Source: Bog-473 sp035534235 (GTDB taxonomy: Bacteria > Actinomycetota > Acidimicrobiia > Acidimicrobiales > RAAP-2). Taken from it: a stretch of DNA of 53,472 nt. Positions within the stretch are counted from its first letter, which is position 1. Each line of letters begins with the position of its first letter. The stretch spans positions 1-53,472 of the forward strand of contig DATLSH010000004.1 of assembly GCA_035534235.1 (NCBI GenBank), written 5' to 3'. Under the pieces are notes generated by a model that was not told the origin of the DNA, ran no database searches, and saw nothing but the letters and a program-made list of their open reading frames with translations. Positions 8,001 through 16,174 of the stretch are shown here, in pieces. Made by a program: the position numbers and the translations under genes.

Positions 8001-9353
8001 ATGTCCCTGACCACCAACCCCTATCTGGAGGGGAACTTCGCGCCCGTGCTCGACGAAGTGACGGTCACCGACCTGGTGGTCACGGGCGAGGTGCCGGAGG
8101 AGCTCAACGGGCGCTACCTGCGCATCGGCCCCAACCCGGTGTCGGCCCCCGAGCCCTCCACCTATCACTGGTTCACCGGTGACGGCATGGTGCACGGCAT
8201 CAGGCTCGGTGACGGCCGGGCCGGGTGGTACCGCAACCGCTGGGTGCGCTCGGGCCCGGTGTCCCGCACCCTGGGCGAGGCACCCCGGTCGGGATTGGCC
8301 CACGCCGGCATGGACTTCGCTCCCAACACCAACGTCATCGCCCATGCCGGGCGGACCTTCGCCCTCGTCGAGGCCGGAGCGCTCCCCTACGAGCTCACCG
8401 ACGAGCTCGAAACGGTGGGGCCGTGCAACTTCGGTGGCACCCTGGCCGGCGGCTATACCGCGCACCCGAAGCGGGACCCGTTGACGGGGGAGCTCTACGC
8501 CGTCTCCTACTTCTTCGGCTGGGGCGATGACGTGGAGGTCACGGTGCTCGACCGGGAGGCCCGGGTGCGGTCGTCCCGCCGGGTGACCATGGGCGGCCCG
8601 GTGAGCCTGCACGACACCGCCATCACCCAGAGTTGGATCGTCCTCCTTGATCTCCCGGTGCTCTTCGATATGGAGCTGGCCGTGGGCGGGGCCAGCTTCC
8701 CTTACCGGTGGTTCGACGACTACCCGCCCCGGGTGGGGCTGTTGCCCCGGGACGGGGAGTCGACCGCGGTGGTGTGGCACGAGGTCGACCCCTGCTACGT
8801 CTTCCACCCCATGAATGCCTACGACGAGCCGGGCGGCAGCGGGATCGTGCTCGATGTGGTTCGCCACCCCTCCATGTTCCGCACCAACCTCCTCGGGCCC
8901 GCCGAAGGCGCCCCCACCCTGGAGCGCTGGCACATCGACGGGCACGGGGCCGCTGTCAAGGAGGAGCGGCTGGACGATCGTGGCCAGGAGTTCCCGCGCA
9001 TTGACGAGCGGCTCGTCGGGCTGCCCCACCGCTTCGGCTACTGCGTGGCTGTCGACACGGGCGAGTTGCTGGGCACCGAGTCCCGCCTGGTGCGCCATGA
9101 CCTGGTGGCCGGCACCAGCGAGGTGCGCTCATTCGGCCGGGGAAGCACCATTGGTGAGGCAGTCTTGGTTCCCCGTGCGGCCGGCGCCGGCGAGGGCGAG
9201 GGTTGGCTCATGACCCTGGTCCATCAGGCCGAGACGGACTCTTCGTCCCTGCACATCGTCAACGCGGAGGACTTCGCCGGCGAGCCTCAAGCCGTCGTGC
9301 ACCTGCCCCAGCGGGTGCCGGCCGGGTTCCACGGCAACTGGGTGGCCGATTGA
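8001..9353 (+). CDS. Carotenoid oxygenase (RPE65/CCD family)
   Basis: 450 residues; the ATG at 8001 has AAGGAG 5 nt upstream. The four iron-coordinating histidines of the seven-bladed propeller can be placed: His155 (YTAHPKRD), His204 (VSLHDTAIT), His269 (VFHPMNAYDE) and His444 (GFHGNWV). The N-terminal ELNGRYLRIGPNP and WFTGDGMVHG motifs are typical. These enzymes cleave C=C bonds of carotenoids, apocarotenoids or stilbenes with O2. No carotenoid biosynthesis gene is in the window and the gene has a dedicated TetR, which fits a catabolic substrate such as an apocarotenoid or lignin stilbene (inference). Confidence 0.95.
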   Translation: MSLTTNPYLEGNFAPVLDEVTVTDLVVTGEVPEELNGRYLRIGPNPVSAPEPSTYHWFTGDGMVHGIRLGDGRAGWYRNRWVRSGPVSRTLGEAPRSGLAHAGMDFAPNTNVIAHAGRTFALVEAGALPYELTDELETVGPCNFGGTLAGGYTAHPKRDPLTGELYAVSYFFGWGDDVEVTVLDREARVRSSRRVTMGGPVSLHDTAITQSWIVLLDLPVLFDMELAVGGASFPYRWFDDYPPRVGLLPRDGESTAVVWHEVDPCYVFHPMNAYDEPGGSGIVLDVVRHPSMFRTNLLGPAEGAPTLERWHIDGHGAAVKEERLDDRGQEFPRIDERLVGLPHRFGYCVAVDTGELLGTESRLVRHDLVAGTSEVRSFGRGSTIGEAVLVPRAAGAGEGEGWLMTLVHQAETDSSSLHIVNAEDFAGEPQAVVHLPQRVPAGFHGNWVAD

Positions 9354-9386
9354 TCGGGCCCTATGGTCGCAACCCTCTGAGCCGAG

Positions 9387-9971
9387 CTAGGAGGCTGCGG
9401 CAGTGAGGCCATCGTAGAGGGCCAGCACCTGGGCCGGTCCCGGTGTCGCGCCCGGATCGACCAGGTACTGCATGATCAACCCATCGACCAGCGCCAGCAC
9501 AAGCGAACCCAGCGTGGCCGGATTGAGACCGGCCTCGGCGAGCTGGGGGCCGACGGTGGAGGTGAACATCTCCTTCGCGGCCGCCCGGGATTGACGGTAC
9601 TGGTCGGCCAACTGGGCCCGTAGCTCCGGCACGTGCTCGGCCTGGGCCATGGCCTCAATGAAGGCGATCAGGAGCGGGCGACTGTTCTCCATCAGGTGGA
9701 AGAACTGCGGGATGGCTTGGCGCGCCGCGGCACCGATACCTTGCGCATCGGACTTACCAACGAGAGGTGCGAAGCTGGCGATCCACTCGCGGAAACCCTC
9801 AGCGATGGCCTCGTTGAGCAGTTCCTCTTTGGACCCGAAGTGATACCCGATGGCACCGAGGCTGACCCCGGCGGCGGTGGCCACATCCCGGGCCGTGGTG
9901 CGTGCGTAGCCGATCTGCTCGATGCACTTCCGGGCTCCCATCAAGAGGGCCACCCGATTGTCCGCCGGCAT
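9387..9971 (-). CDS. TetR-family transcriptional regulator
   Basis: 194 residues from the ATG at 9971. The helix-turn-helix is RTTARDVATAAGVSLGAIGYHFGSKEELLNEAI; the C-terminal half fits a TetR ligand domain. A minus-strand promoter TTCAAT-N17-GATAGT ends 8 nt before the ATG, so the mRNA is probably leaderless. The divergent neighbour is the membrane-anchored protein at 10028, with an inverted repeat in between. It ends 34 nt from the oxygenase stop. Confidence 0.93.
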   Translation of the reverse strand: MPADNRVALLMGARKCIEQIGYARTTARDVATAAGVSLGAIGYHFGSKEELLNEAIAEGFREWIASFAPLVGKSDAQGIGAAARQAIPQFFHLMENSRPLLIAFIEAMAQAEHVPELRAQLADQYRQSRAAAKEMFTSTVGPQLAEAGLNPATLGSLVLALVDGLIMQYLVDPGATPGPAQVLALYDGLTAAAS

Positions 9972-9990
9972 GGCGGAATACTATCGCAGT

Positions 9991-10020
9991 TTGCACATAT
10001 GTATTGAACATACGTACGAT
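9991..10020. promoter_or_regulatory. Operator and leaderless promoter between TetR and membrane protein
   Basis: ACATATGT-ATTGA-ACATACGT (9995-10015) is an 8-bp inverted repeat with one mismatch. It sits between TTGCAC (9991-9996) and TACGAT (10015-10020), an N18-spaced plus-strand promoter whose start would fall on or next to the GTG at 10028. A regulator bound here would cover both divergent promoters. Confidence 0.6.
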
Positions 10021-10027
10021 AGGCGTC

Positions 10028-10822
10028 GTGCTGCTCTGGTCCTGGGTCCAATCTCACCGGTGGTGGTGCGTGGCCTTCTTCGCGCTCCTCATGCTGTCGT
10101 CGGCCGGCGGGACGTGTTGGGCCGTCTTCTTCAGAACGGTCGCCACGCCGGTCAGCCTGCGCGAGGCGTTGAGCCAGTACCGGCGCCACCAGGGGACCGG
10201 CTCGTCCCAGAGGGGCGGCGTCCTTTCGCCCGGTGTCTTCTCCTACGCCACGTCCGGGGGTGAGAGCCTGAGCCTGCCCGGTGTCTCCCGGTCGTTCCCG
10301 GCCCGCAGCAACATGGTGGTAAACGGCGCCGCGGGCTCGTGCGGCGCCGTGGACTGGGTCCCCATCGTCCAGCACTCCGAGACGACCACGGTCTGCCCAT
10401 CCATGGACCACTCGCTGGCCATCTCGAACCTCGTCACGTTTGAGCAGATCAGCGGTTCGACCACCACCACGGTCATCGACTGTCCACCGACCGCGTATCT
10501 CGTCCCACCCATTGCCGCGCCCGGCGTGCGCTGGACCGCCACCTGCCATCAGTTGAAGCCGGCGCAGGATGTCGCGATGAACGGCCAGGTAGTGGGAGCG
10601 ATTCCCATTGAAGTCAGCGGTCGGTCGATCAACACGGTGCATGTCCGTATGACGCTCGTCTTCAACGGCATCGACCAGGGCCCGAGTACGACTGACTTCT
10701 GGATCTCGACGACACGTGGAGTGGTCGTGCACGAGCAGGAGCTGGCGACGGTCACCCAGTCGGGCGTGCACTACAAGGAGGAGATGAGCACCCTCCTCAC
10801 ATCGCTCACTCCGGCGGGCTGA
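10028..10822 (+). CDS. Membrane-anchored secreted protein, unknown function
   Basis: 264 residues from GTG 10028 (MLLWSWVQSHRWWCVAF). One N-terminal membrane segment (about residues 12-30) is followed by an extracytoplasmic domain of about 230 residues. This is rich in Ser/Thr, contains five or more cysteines (for example NGAAGSCGAVDW, TVIDCPPTAY, TATCHQLK) and ends YKEEMSTLLTSLTPAG. I do not recognise a family. The start was chosen because a promoter places the transcript start there and no upstream start has a ribosome site. The divergent TetR probably controls it. Confidence 0.75.
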   Translation: MLLWSWVQSHRWWCVAFFALLMLSSAGGTCWAVFFRTVATPVSLREALSQYRRHQGTGSSQRGGVLSPGVFSYATSGGESLSLPGVSRSFPARSNMVVNGAAGSCGAVDWVPIVQHSETTTVCPSMDHSLAISNLVTFEQISGSTTTTVIDCPPTAYLVPPIAAPGVRWTATCHQLKPAQDVAMNGQVVGAIPIEVSGRSINTVHVRMTLVFNGIDQGPSTTDFWISTTRGVVVHEQELATVTQSGVHYKEEMSTLLTSLTPAG

Positions 10823-10919
10823 CGGAAGCCCCCCCTGGGCCACCAGTCGCCTCGGGGAGTTCCAGGCAGATGGCCCGGACACGCTCGTTCATCCCCGCCG
10901 CCGCCACCACGGGTCGCCG

Positions 10920-12029
10920 TCAGCCCGCCTCGGCCGCCATCCGGTCCGCCGCCACGGCGTCATAGGTCTCGTAGTCAGTGCCCGTGTCGTCGGCGAACTC
11001 GAACTCGAGCAGCCCGGCCTCGCCCCACTTCTCCCGCAGGAAACCGCCGTTGGCCTCCAGCAGGCCCAACTTGCGCACGTTGGGCACCAGCTTGGCGAAG
11101 AAGCCCCGGGCGAAGCCGCGCATCGGGTTGATGCCCGCCTGGCTTGCCGCCTCCATGACGAACGGGAGCACCGCCGCGGCCGAGGTGCCCATGCGCTCCC
11201 ATACCTCGGGCGTCGTTGCCCGCGCCCGCGAGTTCAATGTGGCGTCGACCATGAACTCCTGGCGCTCCCGCAGTTCGGCCTGGCTCAGGTCGGCGTAGAA
11301 CTCCGAGAGGGTCAGGACACCGAAGGCCACGTGCCGGGCCTCGTCGGACATGATGTAGCGCAGGAGCTTGGTGAGCAGCGGCTCGTTGGTACGGCGCAAC
11401 ATGTCACCGAACGCGGCCAGAGCCAGGGACTCGATGACGATCTGCATCCCCAGGTACGCAATGTCCCAGCGCGAGTCCTCCAGCAGCGACCAGATCTGCT
11501 CCTTGAGATACGGGCTCATGGGGTAGGCCTCGCCCAGCTTGAGGTTCAGGTACTTGGCGAACACCTCGGTGTGCCGGGCCTCGTCCATGGTCTGGGTGGA
11601 GGCGTAGTACTTGGCGTCGATCCACGGGACGGTCTCGACGATCTTGGCCGCGGTCATCATGGCGCCCTGCTCACCGTGCATGAACTGGCTCAGGTTGGCC
11701 TTGAAGAACTCGATCCCGAGCTCCGAGTACTCCTTCTCCGTCCACCTGGCCAGGGGCGAGCCCGGCAGGGTGCCCGCCACCCGGGCCACGGCGAGCATCG
11801 GGCTGTCCTGCTCGGCCACCAGGCGTTCGGGATCGACATCGGTGGCCCAGTCCAGGTCGGTGACGCTGTTCCACTGCGACCCCATGGCCTTGTTGTAGAG
11901 GGTGACCAGCTGCCCCCGGTCGCGCCCGTAGTCCCACAGGAAGAGACGGTCGGCATGGTCGCTGATGACATGGATGGCCTCGTCGATCTCACCCCGGCCC
12001 GGCAGCGGAGGCCTCACCCCATCGGTCAT
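10920..12029 (-). CDS. Ferritin-like diiron protein (AurF/aminobenzoate oxygenase-like)
   Basis: 369 residues from the ATG at 12029, 4 nt after the SDR stop. It has a complete set of diiron ligands in the ferritin-like pattern: Glu120 (HGEQ), Glu150 and His153 (DEARH), Glu200 (VIESLAL), Glu230 and His233 (DEARH). Proteins of this group are oxygen-activating oxidases or N-oxygenases, or uncharacterised. It is the last gene of the seven-gene catabolic operon, so it could oxidise a CoA intermediate or a hydrophobic substrate; this is inference. Confidence 0.88.
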   Translation of the reverse strand: MTDGVRPPLPGRGEIDEAIHVISDHADRLFLWDYGRDRGQLVTLYNKAMGSQWNSVTDLDWATDVDPERLVAEQDSPMLAVARVAGTLPGSPLARWTEKEYSELGIEFFKANLSQFMHGEQGAMMTAAKIVETVPWIDAKYYASTQTMDEARHTEVFAKYLNLKLGEAYPMSPYLKEQIWSLLEDSRWDIAYLGMQIVIESLALAAFGDMLRRTNEPLLTKLLRYIMSDEARHVAFGVLTLSEFYADLSQAELRERQEFMVDATLNSRARATTPEVWERMGTSAAAVLPFVMEAASQAGINPMRGFARGFFAKLVPNVRKLGLLEANGGFLREKWGEAGLLEFEFADDTGTDYETYDAVAADRMAAEAG

Positions 12030-12033
12030 CGCC

Positions 12034-12948
12034 CTACTTCCTCTTCCCACCCATGTTGGCGTTGGGTGCGGCCGCATCTACCAGTGCGGGCACCACGCCA
12101 CCGAGCTCGGCCGGGTCCCAACGGTCACCCTTGGAGGCGCCGGGCCCGGCCACCCAGCCTTCGGCCACGCTGATGAGGTCGCCCTGGACGTTGAAGACGC
12201 GCCCGGTGATGGCGGCCGACTGCGCGCTGCCCAGCCAGACCACCAGGGGGGCGATGTTGCCCGGGTCGAGGGGGTCGAATTCCTCGGGCTTGCGATCGGC
12301 CGATGCGGCGCCCATGCCCAGGTTCTCGGTCATGCGCGTCAGGGCGGCCGGGGCAATGGCGTTGACCGTCACCCCATAGCGGCCCAGTTCCATGGCGGCG
12401 ATGATGGTCATGGACGCGATCCCCGCCTTGGCCGCGCCGTAGTTCGTCTGGCCGACGTTGCCGTAAATCCCCGACGGCGAGGTGGTGTTGATGATGCGGG
12501 CGTCGTTGGTCTCGCCCGCCTTGGACCGGTTGCGCCAGTACTCGACGGCGTGGCGCGTGGGGGCGAACGTGCCGCGCAGGTGCACCCGGATGACGGCGTC
12601 CCACTCCTCAATGGTCATGTTGACCAGCATGCGGTCGCGCAGGATGCCGGCGTTGTTGACCAGCACGTCAATGCCGCCGAACGTGTCGATGGCCGCCCTT
12701 ATGAGGCGCCCGGCGCCGTCCCAATCCGAGACATCGTCCCCGTTGGCCACCGCCTCGCCTCCCATGGCGCGGATCTCGTCGACCACCTGACCCGCCGGCC
12801 CCTCGGAGGACCCGGTGCCGTCGACTTCGGCACCCAGGTCGTTCACCACAATCCTGGCGCCCTGGCTGGCGAATTCGAGCGCGTGCTCGCGCCCGATACC
12901 CCGGCCCGCCCCGGTGATGACCACGACACGTCCGTCACAGATGCCCAT
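12034..12948 (-). CDS. Short-chain dehydrogenase (HSD17B4/MFE-type 3-hydroxyacyl-CoA dehydrogenase-like)
   Basis: 304 residues from the ATG at 12948. It has the NAD-binding motif TGAGRGIG (12-19), DLGAEVDG typical of MFE-2-type dehydrogenases, NNAG (98-101), and the catalytic triad Ser157, Tyr170 and Lys174 (QTNYGAAK). The long C-terminal part (about 225-304) resembles actinobacterial stand-alone versions that oxidise 3-hydroxyacyl-CoA in beta-oxidation. Its start overlaps the ligase stop by 14 nt, so the two are translationally coupled. Confidence 0.93.
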   Translation of the reverse strand: MGICDGRVVVITGAGRGIGREHALEFASQGARIVVNDLGAEVDGTGSSEGPAGQVVDEIRAMGGEAVANGDDVSDWDGAGRLIRAAIDTFGGIDVLVNNAGILRDRMLVNMTIEEWDAVIRVHLRGTFAPTRHAVEYWRNRSKAGETNDARIINTTSPSGIYGNVGQTNYGAAKAGIASMTIIAAMELGRYGVTVNAIAPAALTRMTENLGMGAASADRKPEEFDPLDPGNIAPLVVWLGSAQSAAITGRVFNVQGDLISVAEGWVAGPGASKGDRWDPAELGGVVPALVDAAAPNANMGGKRK

Positions 12949-14536
12949 GTGGCGCTCCCTTTCTCGACTCCTGGTCCGCGGCCGCCCGGTAGAGGTCCCG
13001 CAGCTTGCGTTTGAAGATCTTCCCCGTATCCTCGCGCGGCAGCTCGACCAGGAAGTCCACGGTGCGCGGGCACTTGAAGTGGGCCAGGCGCTGCCGGCAG
13101 AACTCCATGAGCTCGGCGGCCAGGGTCTCGGAGGCGTCCACGCCCCCGGCCGGCTGCACCACGGCCTTGACGGCCTCACCCCACTCCTCGTCAGGCACCC
13201 CGATGGTGGCCACATCGCCCACCGCCGGGTGCTCCAGGAGGACGGCGTCGACTTCGGCCGGGTAGATGTTCACGCCGCCGGAAATGATCATGTCGGCGCT
13301 GCGGTCGGTCAGGTACAAGAAGCCCTCTTCATCGGCATACCCCATGTCACCCAGCGTGAAGTAGTCGCCGCGGAAGGCACCCGCCGTCTTCTCGGCGTCG
13401 CCGAAGTAGTCGAAATGGGTGGCCGAGACGTCGCGCAGGTAGACGAGACCGACCTCGCCGGGGGCCACCTCACGGCCGTCGATGTCGGCCACCTTGACCA
13501 GATCGGGCACCATGGGCCTTCCCACGGTTCCCGGGTGGGCGATCCAGGTGGGCGAGTCGACCAGGGTGCCCAGGCCCTCGGTGGCGGCGTAGTACTCGGT
13601 CACGATGGGTCCCAGCCACTCGATCAGTTTCCGCTTGACCCCGACCGGGCAGGGCGCCGCGCCGTGGATGATGTAGCGGAGGGAAGAGAGGTCGTACTTG
13701 CCCTTCACGTCATCGGGGAGGGCAAGCAGCCGGTGGAACATGGTCGGCACCATGTGGGTGTGGGTGATGCCGTGGTGCTCAATGAGTCGAAGTGTCTCGG
13801 TCGGGTCCCACTGCTCCATGACCACGAGGGGCACGCCGTAGAGCATGGGCACGGCCACCGAGAAGGCCAGCGGGGCGGCGTGGTAGAGCGGGCCGGTCAC
13901 CAGGTGGGCGTCGACACTGGTCTGGTAGCTCTCGTCATAGCCGCAGAAGTTGACGGTGGCCAGCGCGCTCGGCGCCGCGCTCTTGCGGTGCACGCCCTTG
14001 GGTCGCCCGGTCGTGCCCGACGTGTAGAGCATCTGGGTGCCCGGGACGGGGTCGTCTATGTCCGACCCGTCCTCGGCGGCCACCACCTCGTGGTACATGG
14101 CGAATCCCGGCAGGTACCCCCCGATGGCCACGCACACCAGACCGGGCCCGCCGGCCGCCGCCGCCTCGACCACCTTGTCTCCCACTTCGACCGCGCAGAT
14201 GAACGCCGTGGCCCCGCAGTTGGCGACGATGTAGGCCGCCTCGGCACCGGTCAGGTGCCAGTTGATCGGAGTCAGGCGGAGGCCGCAGCGCTGAGCGGCG
14301 TACAGCACCTCCAGGAATTCGGGTCGGTTGGTGCACATGAGCGCGATGGCGTCACCCGGGACGAGCCCCCGCGCCCGCAGCGCTCGGACCAGCCGGTTGA
14401 TGTCGGCGTTGAGCTCGCCGTAGGTGCGGTCCCCCCGGGGCGAGGTGAGGGCCTGACGATCAGGGTCCCGGGCGGCCCACCACGCGTGCAGCATCCCCTG
14501 GGCGGCCGCGCCGGCCCTGTCCTCGGCGACGCTCAC
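12935..14536 (-). CDS. Acyl-CoA synthetase (AMP-binding, FadD-type)
   Basis: 533 residues from GTG 14536; the start is fixed by a GTGA overlap with the upstream Zn-ribbon/OB gene. Motifs are the ATP loop YTSGTTGRPKG, the EYYAATEGLG adenine-binding segment, GDMGY and the C-terminal catalytic lysine in EDTGKIFKRKL. It activates a carboxylic acid to its CoA thioester via an acyl-AMP. The chain length or ring structure of the substrate cannot be read. Its place between thiolase and dehydrogenase genes supports a catabolic role. Confidence 0.96.
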   Translation of the reverse strand: MSVAEDRAGAAAQGMLHAWWAARDPDRQALTSPRGDRTYGELNADINRLVRALRARGLVPGDAIALMCTNRPEFLEVLYAAQRCGLRLTPINWHLTGAEAAYIVANCGATAFICAVEVGDKVVEAAAAGGPGLVCVAIGGYLPGFAMYHEVVAAEDGSDIDDPVPGTQMLYTSGTTGRPKGVHRKSAAPSALATVNFCGYDESYQTSVDAHLVTGPLYHAAPLAFSVAVPMLYGVPLVVMEQWDPTETLRLIEHHGITHTHMVPTMFHRLLALPDDVKGKYDLSSLRYIIHGAAPCPVGVKRKLIEWLGPIVTEYYAATEGLGTLVDSPTWIAHPGTVGRPMVPDLVKVADIDGREVAPGEVGLVYLRDVSATHFDYFGDAEKTAGAFRGDYFTLGDMGYADEEGFLYLTDRSADMIISGGVNIYPAEVDAVLLEHPAVGDVATIGVPDEEWGEAVKAVVQPAGGVDASETLAAELMEFCRQRLAHFKCPRTVDFLVELPREDTGKIFKRKLRDLYRAAADQESRKGAPHGHL

Positions 14537-14985
14537 GACGGCTCCGGCGCGCCGAGCGGTATGAAGAGCGGTAACTGCCGCCCGTCGCTCAGGGGCTCCC
14601 ACGTCACTTCCACCGCCTGTCCCGGATGGACCTCCGCGGGCGCACAGCCCACCACGTTGGTCATCATGCGGATGCCCTCTTCCAGGTCGACCAGGGCGAT
14701 GACATAGGGCTCGCCCCCCGAGAAGGTGCTGCCGGTGGCGGCCGGCTTGTGCTCCACCGAGGCGGCGTAGACGGTGGCCCGGCCACTGGCCGGGCGCCAC
14801 TGGAGCGTGTCGGTGGCCCCGCAGACGGGGCAGAAGGAGCGCGGGTAGAAGATCCCCTTGTCGCAGGCCGTGCACCACTGGACCAGGAGCACGCCGGCGC
14901 GGGTGGCCTCCCAAAACGGGCCGCTGTCCGGACCGGCCGGCGGCTCCATCCGCATCTTCAGGTGGGCGTCGTCGGGGCCGGGCAT
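14533..14985 (-). CDS. DUF35 Zn-ribbon / OB-fold acyl-CoA-associated protein
   Basis: 150 residues from the ATG at 14985, which shares one base with the thiolase stop (TGATG). The zinc ribbon is CTAC (Cys38, Cys41) and CPVC (Cys52, Cys55), followed by an OB fold (ATVYAASVEHKP to GQAVEVTWEPL). Such proteins pair with thiolase-like proteins (as in the Ltp2-ChsH2 steroid side-chain system), forming a channel for CoA intermediates. The adjacent thiolase is the obvious partner. Confidence 0.92.
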   Translation of the reverse strand: MPGPDDAHLKMRMEPPAGPDSGPFWEATRAGVLLVQWCTACDKGIFYPRSFCPVCGATDTLQWRPASGRATVYAASVEHKPAATGSTFSGGEPYVIALVDLEEGIRMMTNVVGCAPAEVHPGQAVEVTWEPLSDGRQLPLFIPLGAPEPS

Positions 14986-16157
14986 CAGAGGGTCGCCTCG
15001 GTGCCCAGCACGGCCGTCGACATGCACGAGAGGACCATGCCCGAACCGTGGGCCACCGCGATCTCGGCGCCGGGCACCTGACGGGCCCCGCCCTCGCCCC
15101 GCAGCTGGCGCACGGCCTCGGTGATGAGGAACATCCCGTACATGCCCGGGTGGGTGAACGACAGGCCCCCACCGTTGGTGTTCATGGGCAGGGCGCCTCC
15201 GGGGCCCAGCTTGCCGTCCTCGACGAAGGGTCCCCCCTCACCCTTGGGGCAGAAGCCGAGGTCCTCCAGGTGGAGCAGGGCCGTGATGGTGAAGCTGTCG
15301 TAACCCATGAGCACGTCGACCTCTGCGGGTTCCACGCCCGCCACTCTGAAGGCGTTGGCTCCCGAGATCCGGCCCGGTGTGGTGGTCAGATCGGGCATTT
15401 GGGTGATCATCATGTGATCGTGGCAGGTGGCCGCGCCCAGCACGTAGACCGGGGGCCGGCGCAGTGAGCGGGCCCGGTCGGCGCTGGTCATCACGAACGC
15501 GCCGGCCCCGTCGGTGACCAGGCAGCAGTCGAGCAGGTGCAGCGGGCTGACCTGCAAGGGTGAGGCCAGCACCTCATTGATGGTCAATGGCGCCTGGTGA
15601 CGGGCCCGCGGATTGAGGGTGGCCCACGCCCGGGTGCTGACGGCGATCTGGGCCAACTGTGCGGCGGTGGTGCCGAATTGGTGCATGTGCCGGGCGGCGG
15701 CCAGCGCGTAGGGGCCCATGGGCATGCGGAGCCCGAACGGCCATTCCCACTCGGCCATCGGGTTGGGGCCGGCCGGGTACCGCCGGTCCACTCGGCGCTT
15801 CTGCGTCCGGTCGCTGCGCGGCGTCGACGCGTACACGCTCACCACCACGTCACAAAGGCCGGCCGCGATGGCGGCGGCGCCATGTTCCAGGTGGACCTCG
15901 TAGCTCGAACCACCGGTCATGGTGGAATCGGTGAAGCGGGGGTGCACACCCAGGTACTCGGCGAAACCCATCGACGAGTCCGCATGGCACACTCCGTCGA
16001 CGTCGGACAGGGTCAGGCCGGCATCGTCGAGCGCATTTTGCACCATGGCCACCTCAAGCGCACGACCGGTCCGTTCGAGCTCACCGGTGGGGGAGACGTC
16101 GTCGGCCACTCCCACGATGGCAGCCGCGCCGCGCAGAGTGCGGTCCTGTCGCATCAT
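14985..16157 (-). CDS. Thiolase-superfamily protein (SCP-x/Ltp2-like)
   Basis: 390 residues from the ATG at 16157 (MMRQDRTLRG). It starts with the AAIVGVADD pattern of the non-condensing thiolase group and has DVVVSVYAS, the NTNGGGLSFTHPGMYGMF block and HGSGMVLS near the C-terminus. The usual thiolase nucleophile context is replaced by DGVCHADSS. By family, such proteins with a DUF35 partner act as lipid-transfer-type thiolases or as retro-aldolases on branched CoA esters. The start lies 17 nt after the dehydrogenase stop. Confidence 0.92.
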   Translation of the reverse strand: MMRQDRTLRGAAAIVGVADDVSPTGELERTGRALEVAMVQNALDDAGLTLSDVDGVCHADSSMGFAEYLGVHPRFTDSTMTGGSSYEVHLEHGAAAIAAGLCDVVVSVYASTPRSDRTQKRRVDRRYPAGPNPMAEWEWPFGLRMPMGPYALAAARHMHQFGTTAAQLAQIAVSTRAWATLNPRARHQAPLTINEVLASPLQVSPLHLLDCCLVTDGAGAFVMTSADRARSLRRPPVYVLGAATCHDHMMITQMPDLTTTPGRISGANAFRVAGVEPAEVDVLMGYDSFTITALLHLEDLGFCPKGEGGPFVEDGKLGPGGALPMNTNGGGLSFTHPGMYGMFLITEAVRQLRGEGGARQVPGAEIAVAHGSGMVLSCMSTAVLGTEATL

Positions 16158-16174
16158 GACCGTCGGGTCGATGC

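Noticed and set aside
12815..14707. Long plus-strand open frame of 630 codons opposite the ligase and SDR genes
   Set aside because: It is antisense to strongly conserved enzymes and its product is His/Gly/Arg-rich with no domain; it is a GC-driven shadow frame. The same applies to the frames at 16394-18562, 24510-26537 (minus), 37635-38981 (minus) and 46692-49052.
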